Part shown: in pieces, positions 24,101 to 38,300 of the stretch
How positions within the stretch are numbered: position 1 is the stretch's first letter
Layout of the letters: each line of letters begins with the position of its first letter
NCBI RefSeq assembly: GCF_023278565.1
Contig: NC_064676.1
Coordinates: 3,162,001 to 3,226,000, forward strand
Source of the DNA: Colletotrichum lupini
Lineage: Eukaryota > Ascomycota > Sordariomycetes > Glomerellales > Glomerellaceae
Direction of reading: 5' to 3'
Length of the DNA: 64,000 nt
Translations under genes and position numbers: made by a program
The notes under the pieces: model-generated
Told to the model about the DNA's origin: nothing
The model's database searches: none
What the model saw: the letters and a program-made list of their open reading frames with translations, nothing else

Positions 24101-27100
24101 CGTCTCCACAACGGTAACCTGCGGCGCTCGCTCCTCCTCGCCGTTGTCCCTCTGCAGCTGCTACGCTGTGCCGCACATGGTGGAGCGGCCAGCCGCTGTA
24201 AGCCTGTGTCCGAAGGCCAGTAATAGGGATGCCAACTAATACCAACAAACTTGAACGGCAACAGTTTCTTAGGTAAGGTATGCCTCCGCGGCCCGCTTCA
24301 GATCCAGGATCGGGTGCAGAGTGGGCAAGTCCACGGTTCAGAGAGTCGAGAGGAGTCGAGATTCGATAAATCCGGACAGGCCTAGCCGCCCGGCTGTCAC
24401 ATGGTGCATCAGGGAATGCCCGTGCTTGGTTTGCCTGCCCCAACCTCATCTCTCTCCTCTGCATTGTTCGCAAGCATAGGAAGTTGGGAACCAGTTCCAG
24501 ATTCAGCAGCTGATATCGAGATCGAGATTCCCACGATGGAGAGGGCGAATATGCCCTTAGTCAAGCTTCTCTTTGTAAAGGGATAGGTAGTCTATTGTCA
24601 CTTACTTGAGTGTCGTACTCTCGGATAGAAGCCAGCCGGGCAAATATAGTGCGTATCTGCAGGTAAAGTACAAATAGATGCGGATAATGGCACTCAGGTG
24701 TCGTGAGCTGGAGACGTCGATGAGGTGAGATGGACAGTGCCAGAGATAAGCACGCACGTGATACTTATCTGTCTTACCTTACCTACCTTCCATTCCTTCC
24801 TCTAGCTACCAAATGTGCCTCCTTCCTGCACCTGCGCTGGGCTCCTGCGGGAAAGAAGAGAAAAGAAAGAAAGTGCGAGCTAACTCACTGTGAAGCAAGT
24901 GCCAGGGGTCCAAGGTCAGGGGTCCGGTCGTCCCATCCCGATCCCAAATCTCTTCCCCCTCTTACACGGTGCACCTTCCTATCTTCCTCCGCCCAAACGA
25001 AAAAAGAAAGGAGCCACACACTTTCTTTGACTTCCCTCGACGTCTCTTGGAAAACTTGGGGGACTTGGGGACTTGGGGACTTCTCGAAAACATTGAGTGC
25101 TCGGCAAGTCGCCGTCCGTCGCCCCGCCCGTTACTTTAGTCTTTAGGTTGAGCTTGAAGTTTGCTCCGGTCACTGCCCAGGCGTGAGGTGTGCCAGTCTG
25201 CCAGCCTGCAGGGAGTCATGGATGCCCACTCCCCTCCCATTCTCAACGTCTGACTTTCACACTACGGTACTAACGCCCACGAACGACACCGTCTGAGAGG
25301 CAGCCACTGCGATCGTCAGGGTCCGCTCTCAAGGTTTCCACCCGTCAAGAACGACTGTCCGGGACGCCGTCCAAAGATCGACGCACAATGCCTTCTTCGT
25401 CCGTTTCAACATCTCGCGTCGCTCGTCCTTTCATTACAACCGTATCGCCGGGATGCCCTCCAGAGTTCGACCATCCCAGATCTCAGGCCTCCAATCCATG
25501 AGCCCATGCAGCCCATATTGCTCAACGTCCCTTACTACCGCGCCCCCGCGTGTGGCTCTTTCCCCGGAAACGGATCCTCAGGACACCGCCTGGTTGACAA
25601 TCATCGAACAGTCCTCATCAGAAACCAAGACAGCCCGAGCTTCTCACTGCTTATGGCCCGTATTACTCTGTATCTTCTCACCCAGCACCGGCACGCCTCT
25701 GCCTCAAAACCATTTGTCCTACAGCCTAACATCCACAGCGGGACGAGTACGGATGCTGGGAGCCTGCCGCCTGCCGAGAAGCCCAAGCCATCGACGTCAC
25801 TGTGGTCCACGAGGTCTTTAATCTGATTCGACCTCAAGCCACGCCGCCCTGCATCGAGAGCAATCGTTGACTCGCGAAAGCTACTTGCTCAGGGAATGCC
25901 CATTCTTGGTCTTAGCCTAGCGATCGCTTGTCCAAGAATACTTCTGGACAAACGAGGTCGATGCCAGTCTCAAACTCGCTGTCTCTCCGAAGATGTCGTC
26001 GATGAGTCGGTTGAGCCAGCCCGAAGACCTTCTTGGATAATTCCAGTTTAGAACTTCATCGACCATCCCACCTTTGCTCACCTCAAAACCCAACCGGCCA
26101 CCCGGCAGTTTCCAAGAACTGTTCAGAACAGAGGCTGAGAATGGGTCTGGGCTTAACGCTGAACCCCTATTTTCCACGCACCTTTTGCCGCCATGCATGC
26201 TAACCAGATTGGGTTTACTGGCAGGAAACTCACCGAGAGCTTCTTCGTTGTGTCTTACGCCAAAGCCATACAAACAGCTGCTATAGCACGATTCAACAGG
26301 CTTTACCACCAAATCATGACGCTTCACAGGCCGCAGCCTAATGCAAGTAGCTTGGTTATTACACAGGCGCCAATGAGCCCGTTTTTCATCTTGTTTCTAC
26401 CGCCTGACCGATGATATAAGTCACTGTGGGCGGTGTGCTAGCCGGACAGTTTCCGACTACACCAAGCAGACCAGACCGCTTTCACTATTCAATAACAGTG
26501 ATTCTGATATTGATTGAGTTGACGTTGAGCTCCGAAGTTATTTCGTGAGTTAACCTTGCTAGCAGATACAATATACATTCGTAACAATGATTATCTGGAT
26601 CATAGTGGTGGTTCCTGGAGACTGCGCTCCGAGCCCAATTGGGTACGTAATCGTTACCAACATGGTACGGAAAGGCCTGGGCTCAAAATCGATTGACAAC
26701 TTTGGGTTGCGTTTGCGAAGAGCAATCTTTAGCTCGCGGTATTCCCAGGTCATTTCCCTCAGTGACCGTTGAGATTAAGAGGTCTACTCAAGCCATGCGC
26801 TTTCGTAACAAAGGTTGCTAGGTGTTTCCTGGCATCTTTACCTCAAGGTCTTGCGCCGGCCACATGGCAAGGCTCATGGAGCAGCCAAAGCATTGTCTTT
26901 GCCTTGCATGGCTGCTGGAAATGGAGACTGCGGTTGCACGATGCCGGGCCATGGGACTGTTCAGCGTATCATATTCCGAGCTCCCACGAAGGACCCTGCA
27001 GCAATAATTGACTCGTATCAGCGCCGTGGTCAACACGCACCCAACCGTGAGTCGCGACTTTCAAGGGGTACCATCTCCGCACTAACCGTCCGCCAAGCCG

Positions 27101-28600
27101 TGACCCGACCAGCAACACCATTGTTCTCGACAGAAACTTTCTTGCGAAGCATCAAGCCACACACAAGTCTCCGACAGTTGATTCAAAAAGAAGATCGAGT
27201 GGAACTCACCTGGAGACGGTCACAGACAACCTTGGACAACGGCGACTCCGTGAGCCACCAACGGGACCATTTCTTTCTTCCTATAGCGCTAAGGCTAGAA
27301 TGACTTTTTTTCTGGACCACGGATGCGTTCGTCTCCCCCACTCGTCTCATCCGGTGAAAGGATGAAGTCTGGTACCCTTGAACGAGATCGGGGGGCTCGG
27401 CACACTTGCCACTGCAACCCGCATCCACCAATCTATGGACTGTACGCCAGTCACCGCTCCAAGCGTACGTTTTGTGTCGGCGACACGTCGCTTCGCCAGC
27501 AGACGTCCCATTAAATCGGTGTTTACCGATGAGAAGGAATGCAAAGCGTCCCATTGTCTTCTCATTGGTCTGTTGGTCCCCTCGTCGATGCGGTTATCCT
27601 GAAAGGGACCCGTTACGCTGGTCCAACCATAGTCCTGGTAAGGGTTCGTGCTGCGAGCTTCTCCAGAAGAATGTCACGCTTTCGAACTTCCGTTCCCACG
27701 ACGGTGGATTGGATAACAGAGACACGGCGAAAGCCCAGGTCCAGCCGTCAAGGAAAGATGCAAATCCGCTTTACCCTCCCTCGGCAGAAACCGCGGCTGC
27801 CATTTCGACATGCCAGCGGTGATTCTCTCGGCCGGCTCTTGTCGGAGCTCACTCGGAGCTATTATGGCTTTGATACTCGCGGCCAGCCTCCGTCCCCGAC
27901 CCGCCACTCCGTCCACATCCAGCAGCGCAGCTGATACCGCAGTAGTAATCTACGGATTTACGTGGATGTTGAAGTTTCAGGACACAGAACGTAATGCAAC
28001 GTGGAAGATGTGTTACATGCTGCCTAATTTGGCGGATATCGGGAGACTCTGTCTTGACTCCTCTGTGGCTATCGATAAGTGGTGCTGGTCAAGCCTGTCT
28101 CTCACTGTCGAGAACTTCGCCCGAGTCAAGCTCTTGTTGGGAGCAGCAGCATCACCCATCAACGTCAGGGAACCGTTCTCCTTGCAAGCGTTACGGTTGC
28201 TAAGAGCACTCTATCCGTATACGGTCTAAGAGTGCGGACGAGGGTCCATTTCTACGGTACTCTTTCTGGGAGCAACCGCATTTCCCTCCGAACCTTGGGC
28301 TATGAGCAATGCTTGGGCGACGACAACTCCAACCTTCCACATGCCTTGAACACAACACCTGCGAGGCCCAAGCACAGGGGATCATCCTAGGAAAAGAATT
28401 CAACTGCACTCCACCCACAACTCCGACCGACAGCCAACGACCCAAGGTACGCACTCTTATGGTCTTCATGCAAATGCAAATCGCGCGCAATCGCAAGACA
28501 ATCACGATCTTGCTCCACGCAACGTCATCGAAGAACGAGCTTAGAGTTGCCATGACACAACGGGCTGCCCGCTGGATTCGGAGAAAATATATATCTCTGA

Positions 28601-28825
28601 CCTGGCGCGAGGTCCCTCTATATCTTTAACTTCGAGACCATACCAGGCGGACCCAACTTCCCCAGGATTACCCAAGACTCGACAAACCAGGCAGGAACCG
28701 TATACTGCCTAATAGAGCTCTCCGCAACCGCAGGCGTCCGGCCATCCCATGCTATCAACTTACTTTTCAACTCCAACCCCGAAACCCTGTACCAACCCAA
28801 AGGCGGACGATCGTAATAACCCCTT
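28601..28825 (+). pseudogene. Coding-like open stretch, possible gene relic
   Basis: About 70 codons open on the plus strand between TGA and TAA, with even residue composition: YIFNFETIPGGPNFPRI near the start and LIELSATAGVRPSHAINLL later. It has no ATG, and the family is not recognised. It may be an exon of an undetected gene or a relic. An overlapping minus-strand frame (28618-28956) is also open, so strand assignment is uncertain. Confidence 0.2.
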
Positions 28826-30866
28826 GATGGCACAGGTTGGAGTTCAGAACACGTTGAGCGGCATTTTGAGTTGGTGACGTGTGCTTTCTTCACATGCGTG
28901 CACGCGACCACGGTTCGGTTGAGAGAATTGAGCCAAGAGCAGAGGGGCTGGCGCATGAGCGCTTCGCGATGCCCTCAGCCGACTGAGGATACTGGGCCTT
29001 GGAATATGAAAGCTTTTTTGTTTCTTTTCCCTCTTTTTTGGCTTCCACCCCGCGTCAAGAATCAGGCCAGGGGCCTGTCTGATGGAACTGTCCCGGTTGA
29101 CCCTCGCGGCGTTTGACTTGGGCATCGATGCACCGTAACCTACCCCCCACCCTCCCTTCTTTATGTAGGTCCTCTACCTCTCAGGGCCGTTCTCGACCGT
29201 TTCTCGAACCCCTCCGCGGACGGCCGTCTTGCGGAGTCGTCTGTTGCATGGGCTCCGGGCCGTTCCCCAAGCTTCGATGGCGCATACGGGAGAACGTGTG
29301 TGACGGTGGTCGAGACCCTTCCGCCTATCCCTCCGTCATTTCATGTGCGTATGACGACGTTTCTCGGCCCCGGGGAGCATCATTCGTGATGGAACGAACA
29401 CACTGGAGGATTACTCTGGTATAAGTGTACCGATGTCTGTCCATGTTCGACCGTGCTGCTGGGATGGCATGATGGTGCTTCTGGGAGAGCAGTGCCAAGA
29501 GCCCTACAATGTCAGGGTCACAGTGAAGCTCTCATGAAGCTCCTTGTGAAGACCCCTCCTCCCCCCCCCCCCTTCCCTCGAGCTAAACTCGAGCTTTAAC
29601 ACCTAACACCTAAGGCCATTAAGCTTAGCAAAGAGGTATATCTACGCAGTAGGAACGTGATGAACGGAACGGATGTTTCATTCGTGATACCCTAGCAACG
29701 CTATACTCGATGTCTGATAATGGTTTGAAAGGCCCCGGCAGGCTCCTCTAACAAGCAGACCGCCGTCGCATCGCATAGTTGACAGGGTAGGTTGCGCCCC
29801 CAAGGGCGGGGTGCCACGGGGGGCCGTAGACGTCATTGAGGAACCTTTTTTGTTCTGGGATATTGGAAGTATGCAGTATAGCCCTCAGGAATGGCTCTGC
29901 TGTCCCGCTTCATGAGCGATGCCTTTGATTATACGAATTGGATTCCAAGGTATCAAAGATCATCTGCTGCTCGACATATAAACACCCTCAAGAGACTCGA
30001 CTTCTCTCTGTAATACGACTCTCCTCGATGGTTCCGTTTGCTGCTCCATTGCCGTTTCTTTTTCTTCTTCCTGTTCCTCCTTTCCGTTTGGACAGGAGAC
30101 AAGGTTCAGACCTGCAGGACACACACACACTCTCTTCTCTCTCCTGGAGTCCTGGCAGCCCAACCTCAACCTGATTGATGTCTTTGTCAGCTATTTCGAT
30201 CGCCGTCGAATTGATGCAGAGAATGAGGCCGCGTTCTGCATGATGTGTGCCGCAGATCATGGACGGCAGACTGCAGACTGCAGAGCATCAAACTCATAGG
30301 GCAGGAACAATGGAGGAACTCGCCTTACATGGATGATGGGCATCTTAGCTAGCTCGCTGGTGGACGGATGTGAGCAAACTTCAAGTTGGATCAGACCGCC
30401 ATGTACAACTACACAGAGTCGGATAAGTAACTTGGTAGATCTTGTTAAACAAGTAGAACAGCCTCAAAAGGTAGCATTGCACTCTCTATCACCAAGCCTA
30501 TGATCCTGCACGTTTAAACAGAAGAGAAGTCTCGGATTAACCCGTCCCTCTCTGGAAACGACCGATCTCTCCGAGTCAAAAACGAGGCAAAGAAAGAAAG
30601 AATAAATAAATGAGTAAATAAATAAAACCCCTCATTCCTTTGAAAACCAAAAACCATAACAAAGGCGCCAGCGAGGTTAAGAACGTAGCTAAGGGGGGTA
30701 TCTACATATAGCCCGTGATGCCGTTAAACCATTACCAAAATTTGCGTGCGCCCAAATCTGCGTGCGTTAAAAACAAGAATAGGCCGTTGGTTGCTGCTGC
30801 GTGTTTGCTCCTTTGCTCTTCGCCTCGTTCCTTCCACACTCGGGCATCAAATAACACACGCTCTTT

Positions 30867-30905
30867 CTCTGCTCTCTGCTCTCTGCTCTCTGCTCTCTGC
30901 TCTCT
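30867..30905. repeat. Tandem heptamer (CTCTGCT)5.6
   Basis: Five exact copies of CTCTGCT plus a partial sixth copy, in non-coding DNA between the gene-poor region and the 3' end of the Munc13-like gene. Confidence 0.9.
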
Positions 30906-31104
30906 CCAGAATGGTATCGAAGTATGCCTGCCTGCTGCCCTTCCCCACCTAATTGCCCAGTAAACCAAACGAGATGAGCAAACAAAAACGAAGAGGTAAA
31001 AAAGCAGAAACAGAAACAAAAAAAGTCGAGAGCCAACGCCTCGCCATGTCCGCCCTGCTTTTACGGCCTCGCTGTGCCGCGTCCACCCCGCGCTGTCGAT
31101 CATC

Positions 31105-34100
31105 TCATCGTCTGGGCAGGTTATTAGCCCGATAGGCTGACGCACCCCCCGTATTCCACCCCTGATTGACACTGTTCTTGACAATCAGCGCCGCAGCCGC
31201 AGCAGCTGCCTGGCGCTCCTTTTGACGGTGCCTCTCCCTGAGGTAGTTAGTTGCTTCGGGCCGCATGCGAAGAATGCGGAGGATCATATCATCGCTGGGG
31301 TCTGCCTGGGCCTCTTTGCGCTTCTCTTCTTTGGCTCTTCTCATTGTGCCTAGATTTCGGCTCATCATGATACTCTTGCCACGTCGGATAGTGCCCATAC
31401 TAGCGAAAGCTCCAGGCCCGCCGCTAAAGGTTGGCCCAAATGTTGCTGGAGCCGAGAGTCGGTTTTCGTGCTTCTCCTGAAGAAGCATTTGCGTCGCGCG
31501 CTGGGCATTGGCAGCAGCCATGCGCTCAGACTCCCGAATCAGGGTATCCGTTGGCTCAAAGTAGAAGAAGTTCAAGGCTGCCAGCTCGTGCCACTTGGGC
31601 GACTTCAGGACGTTCTGCGGCACACCCAACTGCTCTCCAGAGTCATCCTTGGCATTGAAGAACTCAAAGAGAAGATTCAACCATTGATAGACAATGTCGA
31701 TCTCCTTCTGTGCCAGGGGCCTCTGCGAAGAGGGCTTCTCGGACAGCGGGGGCACCAAAAGGCCTTCTATGGCCTGGAGGACTTCCTTCCATAGACGTGT
31801 CATGACCGCAAGCATCGTGGCGTCGGTTAGGGTCTGTTTCATAATGGCGAAGTTCTGGTCAAAGTAGTGGAACAGCGGTTGCAATGCTCCCTCGATGTCG
31901 CTTGCTGTGGTGACGAATGGCATGGTCGATGCCCTCTTCTTCCATAGACTGGTCACCTGCGAACCGATACCGCCACCTTTGACCAGTCTCCGCAAAGTTT
32001 CGAGAGAGATGGTGGCACTGATTTGAGCTCGGAGCTAGATCAGAGTTAGCAGCTGAATCCAAGTGCAACGAAATGAAGCGTACCTTATCCGTGATCTTGC
32101 GGACCATATCTCTCTCTGTTCTCTTCAAGTGGCGGAACGCCTTTCCAAAGTAGAATTGAATGTCGTCGCGCTCGCCTTCCATGCTCACACGCAGCAACAC
32201 TCTACCTTGGGTGTCCAAATCCAGCCAGTATTCGCGAGGCAGGTAGTCACTAAAGTGAATGGGATCAACCTTGAGCGACGTACGACCAACAAAGTCATGT
32301 TCGCCAAAGGTATCGTAATCCCAAATAGTGGCGATGATGTTCAGCGGACTTGACACCGTGATGTCGACAGATTCGTCCCAGCGAGGGTTCAAATTCCGAT
32401 ACACAATGCGTGTCTTATAAAGACGCTTTTGGTACTCGTCTCCGAGGACTACGTACGGATCACTGAAACCACCCGGATCGCAAGCCTTCAGGTCTTCGGC
32501 TTCAACAATCTTGATTGTGAAGACGTACTTATTAGGTCGTCTTGGTTGTTGCTTGCCGAGGCGCTCAGCCTTTTGCAAAACCTCGGCGCAAGCGTCGACG
32601 TTCATCGACTTCTCTAGCTTGTCTAGAGCTTGCATGGCATGCTCGATATTGTTGAGCTTGACGAAAGACTAAGATTATGTTAGCGAGTTACGTGATGCAG
32701 GGTGGTAAATTGGTGCAAACCTCAGGATAGAATTGAAACGGCTCTGGAGCATCTTTGGTGTTCCAGGCATCTCGAGCATACTGAGCATACTGCATGAACT
32801 TTTCTTGTGTTGTTTGGTTCGCAGCTGCAGCCTCCTGCGCCGTTGGCCGGTCCATCTCCTTTCCAAATCGTTTCTCAAGCTCCTCGCAGTATTGGCCAAT
32901 GCCAGCTGCGTAAGAACGAGCCAGTGCCGTCATGAATCTGGCGTGGTGGACGTCGCTGTCCCATTCTAACTGATAGACCTGTTCCATGGTTTGATGGAAC
33001 ATGGAAAATATATCCACAACGGAGGAGCTGTGTCGTTCGTTGTCCGAAGGAATGCCGTCGGGATTGTGAGTCTTGACTTGGAACGGATCTTCGGCAATTG
33101 CGTTGTCGACTAATTCGACCATGACACTCTCGGCATTGCGAACCCATCGCCAAACGAAGTCCACCAGAAGTTCCTCAATCTGGAACTCGAATGGCTTGTC
33201 GGGCAGCGCGGCGTGGTGTGTCCGGCGCATGTCAACTAGCTCTTTGTAGAGGTCAAATCCATCCTGCATGTTGATTTCTTCACCACTCTCTTTTGCAACT
33301 GCAATAGTGCGCTCAATGATGTGTTGCGCATCTCGTTCATAGCTGGGAAACATCACATCCACGAGGACCTGCCAGGGTTTGACGCCCATAATCTCCCCGA
33401 TATTCTTGTACCGTTTTTGAATTTTGTTCGAAAGCTTGGTGACCGCCCGGCCGAGCTCAACAACGTGGGTGAACTGCCATTCAGAGGCATGATTGGGTAG
33501 TTTCTCGTGCACAAAAGCATTGTACGCGTCCGTGGCAGCACGTCTCATGCCGTCGGTGAGATGAGTAGCGAATTCCTGAGCCTGTTCAGGTTTGACGGAG
33601 AACGCAGGATCCGAGTGGATATGGTCCACCAACAACTCCATCACGGCCGCAATGTTGGGTGGTTTCGATGCGTAACAATTGAGCATTAGGTTGTAAAGAT
33701 CTCGTAGTAGAAAGTCGTGGAGGCTGTGGAGTGTCTGCTGGTATACAGCGAAATCATGAATGGTCCAACGGCTTTGGTCAATGTCCAGCAAGCCCGCGTT
33801 ATACTGGTGTAAGTGTGGCGGTTTCTTGACATCTTCACCCGTAGTCTTTACGTTGTTGATTGCAGCGAGAAGATCCTCGGCAGGAAGCTCTCCGTCGAGA
33901 AACTTCTTCCCAATCACCTCGACAAAAGCAATTAGTCTTGAAAATTGAGGAAGGCGCCAGTACACGCTAAGTTCCATGAGCAGGTCGCCAGACTGCTTCG
34001 AGATCGGAGTGAACTCTGCTGCCGGATCAGCGTGTAGTTGATCATACGTCATACAATCTTTCAGGATGGCCTTATAGAAAGCTCTCGAGTCGTTGGGTAT

Positions 34101-35327
34101 GAACGTGTAGACGGCCTCCTCGAAGTCCTGGCTAGAGTCGTCGAGAGATAGAGAATCAAAGTTGATAGAGCTGTCGAAGTTCAGGAGGGAACCATCAGGG
34201 CTAGAGATTGCTTTGCTGATTTCCGAGTACGATTGTTCTGTCCCGAAGACTGACATGGGCCGTCCAGGAAGTGGCTTGTCCATCGTAGCCGTTGACGTCT
34301 TGGCCAACTCAGGGTTGACAGTCAAAATGTCGAGAATGATTTGAGACAGATGCGGCGCTTCAGCTCTCCTCCACTCTTGGAAGGCTTCCTCGACATCAAA
34401 GTCCTGACTCCTCAAAGCGCCAGGTGCACCTGAAGCCAACCTTTGCTGGTAGTTCTTCATGTCCTTGATCGCGTTTTCCTCCGTCCAGATGTATCGGCTA
34501 GCCTCGATGTCAGACTGTACTTCGGAGTTGGATCGACCAAATATGCGAGCCACGGTGAGGACTAGCGGCATGTCCTTGACGTCGGTGCTCGGAGGAACGA
34601 CGATCTCGATGGTGTTGCCTTCGCCCTGAGCAGCGTCGAGAGACAAGTTCTGATCCCTAGTGAGTAGCTTGTTCTCCAAAGTATGCAATCGGCTCATCAA
34701 CTCGGGCCTGTCTCTGTCGTGCCCCTGGTCCCGAAGAGTTTGCGCCACTAGCCTGATGAACATGGCCATATGTCTGTCCGCCGTTTCCTTCCACGAGTCG
34801 TCCGTCGCCGATGTTAGCTGGGCATACTTTTGGTTGGCCTTGGTCGCGGACGAGTAGAACATGAGAACGTAAGGCTCGAGCTTTCGGTCCTTCTCTACGG
34901 ATTTTTGAAAGCCCTTCTCGGTGAATGCTGTGTATGCTTCGGCAAAGCTGCGCTTCAGAGCCGAGTCGTTGAAGCCTTGCATGGGTTCCTTTCCTGTCAG
35001 GACGTTCTTAAGTCTCTTCTCCAAGGGTTTCTGGAATCCATGGGGCAGCTTGATGCTGTTGGAACCTGACGAGACGAATTGACCGACCAGTTCGGTGACG
35101 CTCGTGTGGGATCTCTGGGCTGGTTTCGGGGCGGCAACATATTGCTTTCGCTTCTGTCTCGGTTGGAGGATGTGGTTGAGGTATGCAATTCGCAATGCAA
35201 AAGTATAGGCATCGTCATGGCTGACGACGGTGATGTTGCCCCTGGATGCTCCCCTCGGTCTCATGCTTAGCCGGTTGCTAGTTACTCGACGGCCCGGCAT
35301 CCACGAGCTCCTAGAAGCGGATGACAT
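31105..35327 (-). CDS. Munc13-like C2/MHD protein (Ync13 type)
   Basis: Probable membrane-trafficking factor of the UNC-13/Munc13 family found in fungi (fission yeast Ync13 is the described relative, acting in endocytosis, exocytosis and cytokinesis). Model: complement(join(31105..32034,32084..32668,32721..35327)), 1373 aa; all joins are phase 0. The N terminus has a basic Ser/Arg stretch, then a long helical region with the MHD1 module in roughly residues 500-750. A C2 domain spans about 912-1040 (VFTIKIVEAEDLKACD, SDPYVVLGDE, IIATIWDYDTFGEHDFVG) and keeps several acidic loop residues, so calcium/phospholipid binding is possible. MHD2 follows at about 1090-1220 (FHYFDQNFAIMKQTL, MTRLWKEVLQAIEGLL). 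The C terminus has an Ala-rich helix (RQAAAAAAALI). Start chosen at 35327 because the reading after it matches the conserved N-terminal pattern SHDDAYTFALRIAYL, QPRQKRKQYVAAPKP. Confidence 0.93.
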
Positions 35328-38300
35328 GATCGCGGATCGTAACGGGTCCGGAGATGCGTGGGGTCGAAAGTCGGACGTGGGCGATAACGGGGCACAATTT
35401 ATGAGAAAGCTGTCATTCTCGTACCAGCGCAGAATGACCAGCTAGGTGGTTTGTAGTGGTCGGCTGTAGATTTTGTTCGTAGACGTGACAGGTCGATCTA
35501 GGGCTGTCAGGAAGGTTCCAGCTGCGACAGCGGAGAAGTTATCGTCGGTAGGTCGGGGGGTTTGGAGGAAATGAAGGTTGCGGCGAAATGTGGTGGCCGT
35601 CGAGAGTTGGATGGTGGTGTTGATCTGCCAAGGACCCAATGTCTAGCAAGCACACTGCAGCCGCTTGGGGACCCTCAGAAGGTTTGGGGATGAATGTTTG
35701 GTGCAGCAGGTGACACACGTCATTGGCAGAAAAGGAGATGTGGTGACTGCCGGGACCCCTTGTACTTTTCAGGAAAAGGTGGCACGGTGGTACCTGCGGC
35801 CCTGTGCGGCGCTAAGCGGCCCTGGTATGGACAGCACGAGGGACGGGAGGGAGGCTAAGTTGGCGAATAGTATACCTCTAGCAACATTTCGTCGCTAATG
35901 AGGTACTTATCGCAGCAAGTAAGATGGGTGGCATTAGTTGGTGAACAGAGGTATTCTGATTTCATTAGTGCTGGGCGTATCGGGTATCGATGATGCCTAA
36001 CCGGCGGAGACCCGTGGACGGGGCCGGACCACTGGTCACTGCAGTTCTGGCCTGACGATACGACACCTCAATCTAGAGAAATGCGAGCAAACGGATAATG
36101 CCAACAACTGGCATGCAATGGGTCTTGGTGTTTTGTTCCAAGCTCTGGGTCAGATTCTACCTTTGATTTTTCTTTGCGACAGAGCTGGAGACGAAACTTC
36201 ATCAAGACCTCTCCCCAACAGATAATTGAAGAGATACACCACATGAGAATAGTCACCGACTTTCGATGTTTCGTTTCTTTCGTCAGGCCGTGTAAGGCTC
36301 CCTTGAAAGAAGCTCTCAGGCGGCAAGTCCACGTACGTGGGACCACACTCTGTACAAAGGGAGACATTCACGATACGAGATCTGTTGCCGCCATGCTTGG
36401 CTATTTCGCCTTCAATACGAAAACTTTCACCGTCTGGCATTAGTCTCGGATTCTCAGTCTGGCCTCCTGCAGATCGCCTTGAAATTCTATGTGAGTGAAG
36501 TTAAGCCTGAGACTATCAACACCAAAGGGAACTGCTCGCGTGTTGTGTCACTTGCGATAGCGTTATGTATTATCCGTACGGATACGACCATTTCCAAAGG
36601 GACCAACGGTATCAGCAAATCACATGCTTCCGCGTAATGTGTCTTGGCCGCCTCTATCGACCTTTCTCCTTGTTCTTTCAATTTTCTTTCTTCTCCACTG
36701 CATCCTCCGAACGGTCCAAGGGTATTTCCACGGCCATTGTCCAGCGAATCAGTAGTCCGTCCGGACCAAAGATGGAGCGTCCAGGACGCGCATATCTGGT
36801 CCGTCATGCGCAGCTCATCATTTCCCGGTCCTTATCATATTCTGTACGATACTCCACGGGCACTCATTGAGCGTTTTCCTTGACCCAAGTCACAATGCCT
36901 TTCTCGGTCAAATGTCTTACCTCCTAGTCACCGGCAGAAGCTCTGTGGCCATGTTCATTGGTAGGACCTATGCTGTGCAAAGGACTACACTGGCGTTCCA
37001 GCGGCCCAGTTGATTTGACACAGGTGCAATCGCAGTCTTATCATGATCAGGGCAAGAAGATCGACGATGCGTCGTGGCAGTCAAGCTGGCAGTGGCACTG
37101 AAAGCCGTAGATTCAGAACAGGTAGAAGGCTCGAGTCGCTATGTTCTCTGTGCCCAATGCCCGATTATTCGTCTCAATTTTGTCCGAGGGATGTTCCTTG
37201 TCTGCCGCTGGGACGCTGGGGATCGCATGGTCCATTGTTTATCTCATACACACGGACGAGCCCGGCCGCTGGAGCCGTAATAAGTCAGAAAGGCGAAATT
37301 GCCCAATACAGCGCCAACAAGCCGGAGGTGACAGGCCTGCATTGTAGAGTATTTGGCATTTGGTGATGTATGGGTTGCAAGTTCGATGCTGGCGTGCAAG
37401 ACGTCGCCCGAGCTGTGGGATCGTATCCGTAGGAACAAAAAGCTTCTGACGGAGTGAACGGTGCGCCGTCACAGTCGGAAGGAGTCATGGTGGTAATAGG
37501 TATCAAGGCGCGTACGAGATGCTCTTAGCTTTGCACCGACTAAACAGCTACGCCGCGCAGGCCATGGCGGCCGGCGCCCGTTGATCGGTGACAGGCGCAC
37601 TGCTTTCGTGAGAGAAAGTCTGAAACAGCTCTCCATCCTCTTTTACCTGAGAGTCTCGGAATCGGCTGGACTCTGCTTGGCTCATAGCAAAGGTAGTGAG
37701 GCGGAGACGCTTCCCGGGACTTTGGTAGGCATAAGGACAGCATGCCGAACCCAAGACTGAACCCGACTGGCTAGACGAAAAGTTCGATCAACGCAGAGAC
37801 TTCGTTCGTATGATTCGAGAGCTTGTTGCATCTACTATGTAGTTCCTGGAGTGGAGGAGAGTGACGGCCGATTGGCTTTCAAGGCTTTTCAGAGGACTGG
37901 GAAGTCAGTCTCCGAGGGCCCCTCATCAGCTACCCCCTTTCTTGATGCAATGCAGGAGCATAATTGGCAACCTGCAGGTGGTGTCGTCGCAAGTTGACGA
38001 GTTGAATCCCGACTCTCTGGAATATTGGATAAGTAAACGGGTGAAAGCGCCATAATCAAGCGAACAGTTTGCAAGAGCCGCTTTGTCGGCGTGATGAACA
38101 GAATCCTTGCCCAGTGGCCAACAGACAGGGCCATATCTCCGCGTAGAAGAAGCTTGGGGGACGGAGACATGGCGTCCGAGAGGGTGTTCAAGATCTCGCG
38201 GCTTGCCGGGCTTTGCTTCGCTTCCCCAAGTTGGGAATCTGGGAGGGGCAAACACCTAGGCCCCTAGAGTGGAGAGGATTGGGGGGCACGAAAAGGAACG

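Larger units (their letters stand above)
21101..31104. other. 10-kb region with no supported gene
   Basis: The first part should be promoter and leader of the histidine kinase gene. Beyond it, frames up to about 190 codons occur on both strands, overlap each other and show no family motif. Short coding-like stretches exist around 25.4-26.4 and 27.5-28.8 kb, interrupted by stops in all frames, and could be decayed genes. TAAGG/CCTTA motifs recur near 22675-22710, 24271 and 24773. A C12 run lies at 29561-29572, and the right end (30.5-31.1 kb) is A/T-rich with a tandem heptamer. Confidence 0.5.

Noticed and set aside
30600..31184. 150-codon minus-strand frame over the heptamer repeat
   Set aside because: The ESREQRA-type repeat is a by-product of the CTCTGCT tandem; it overlaps the true 3' end of the Munc13-like gene in another frame.
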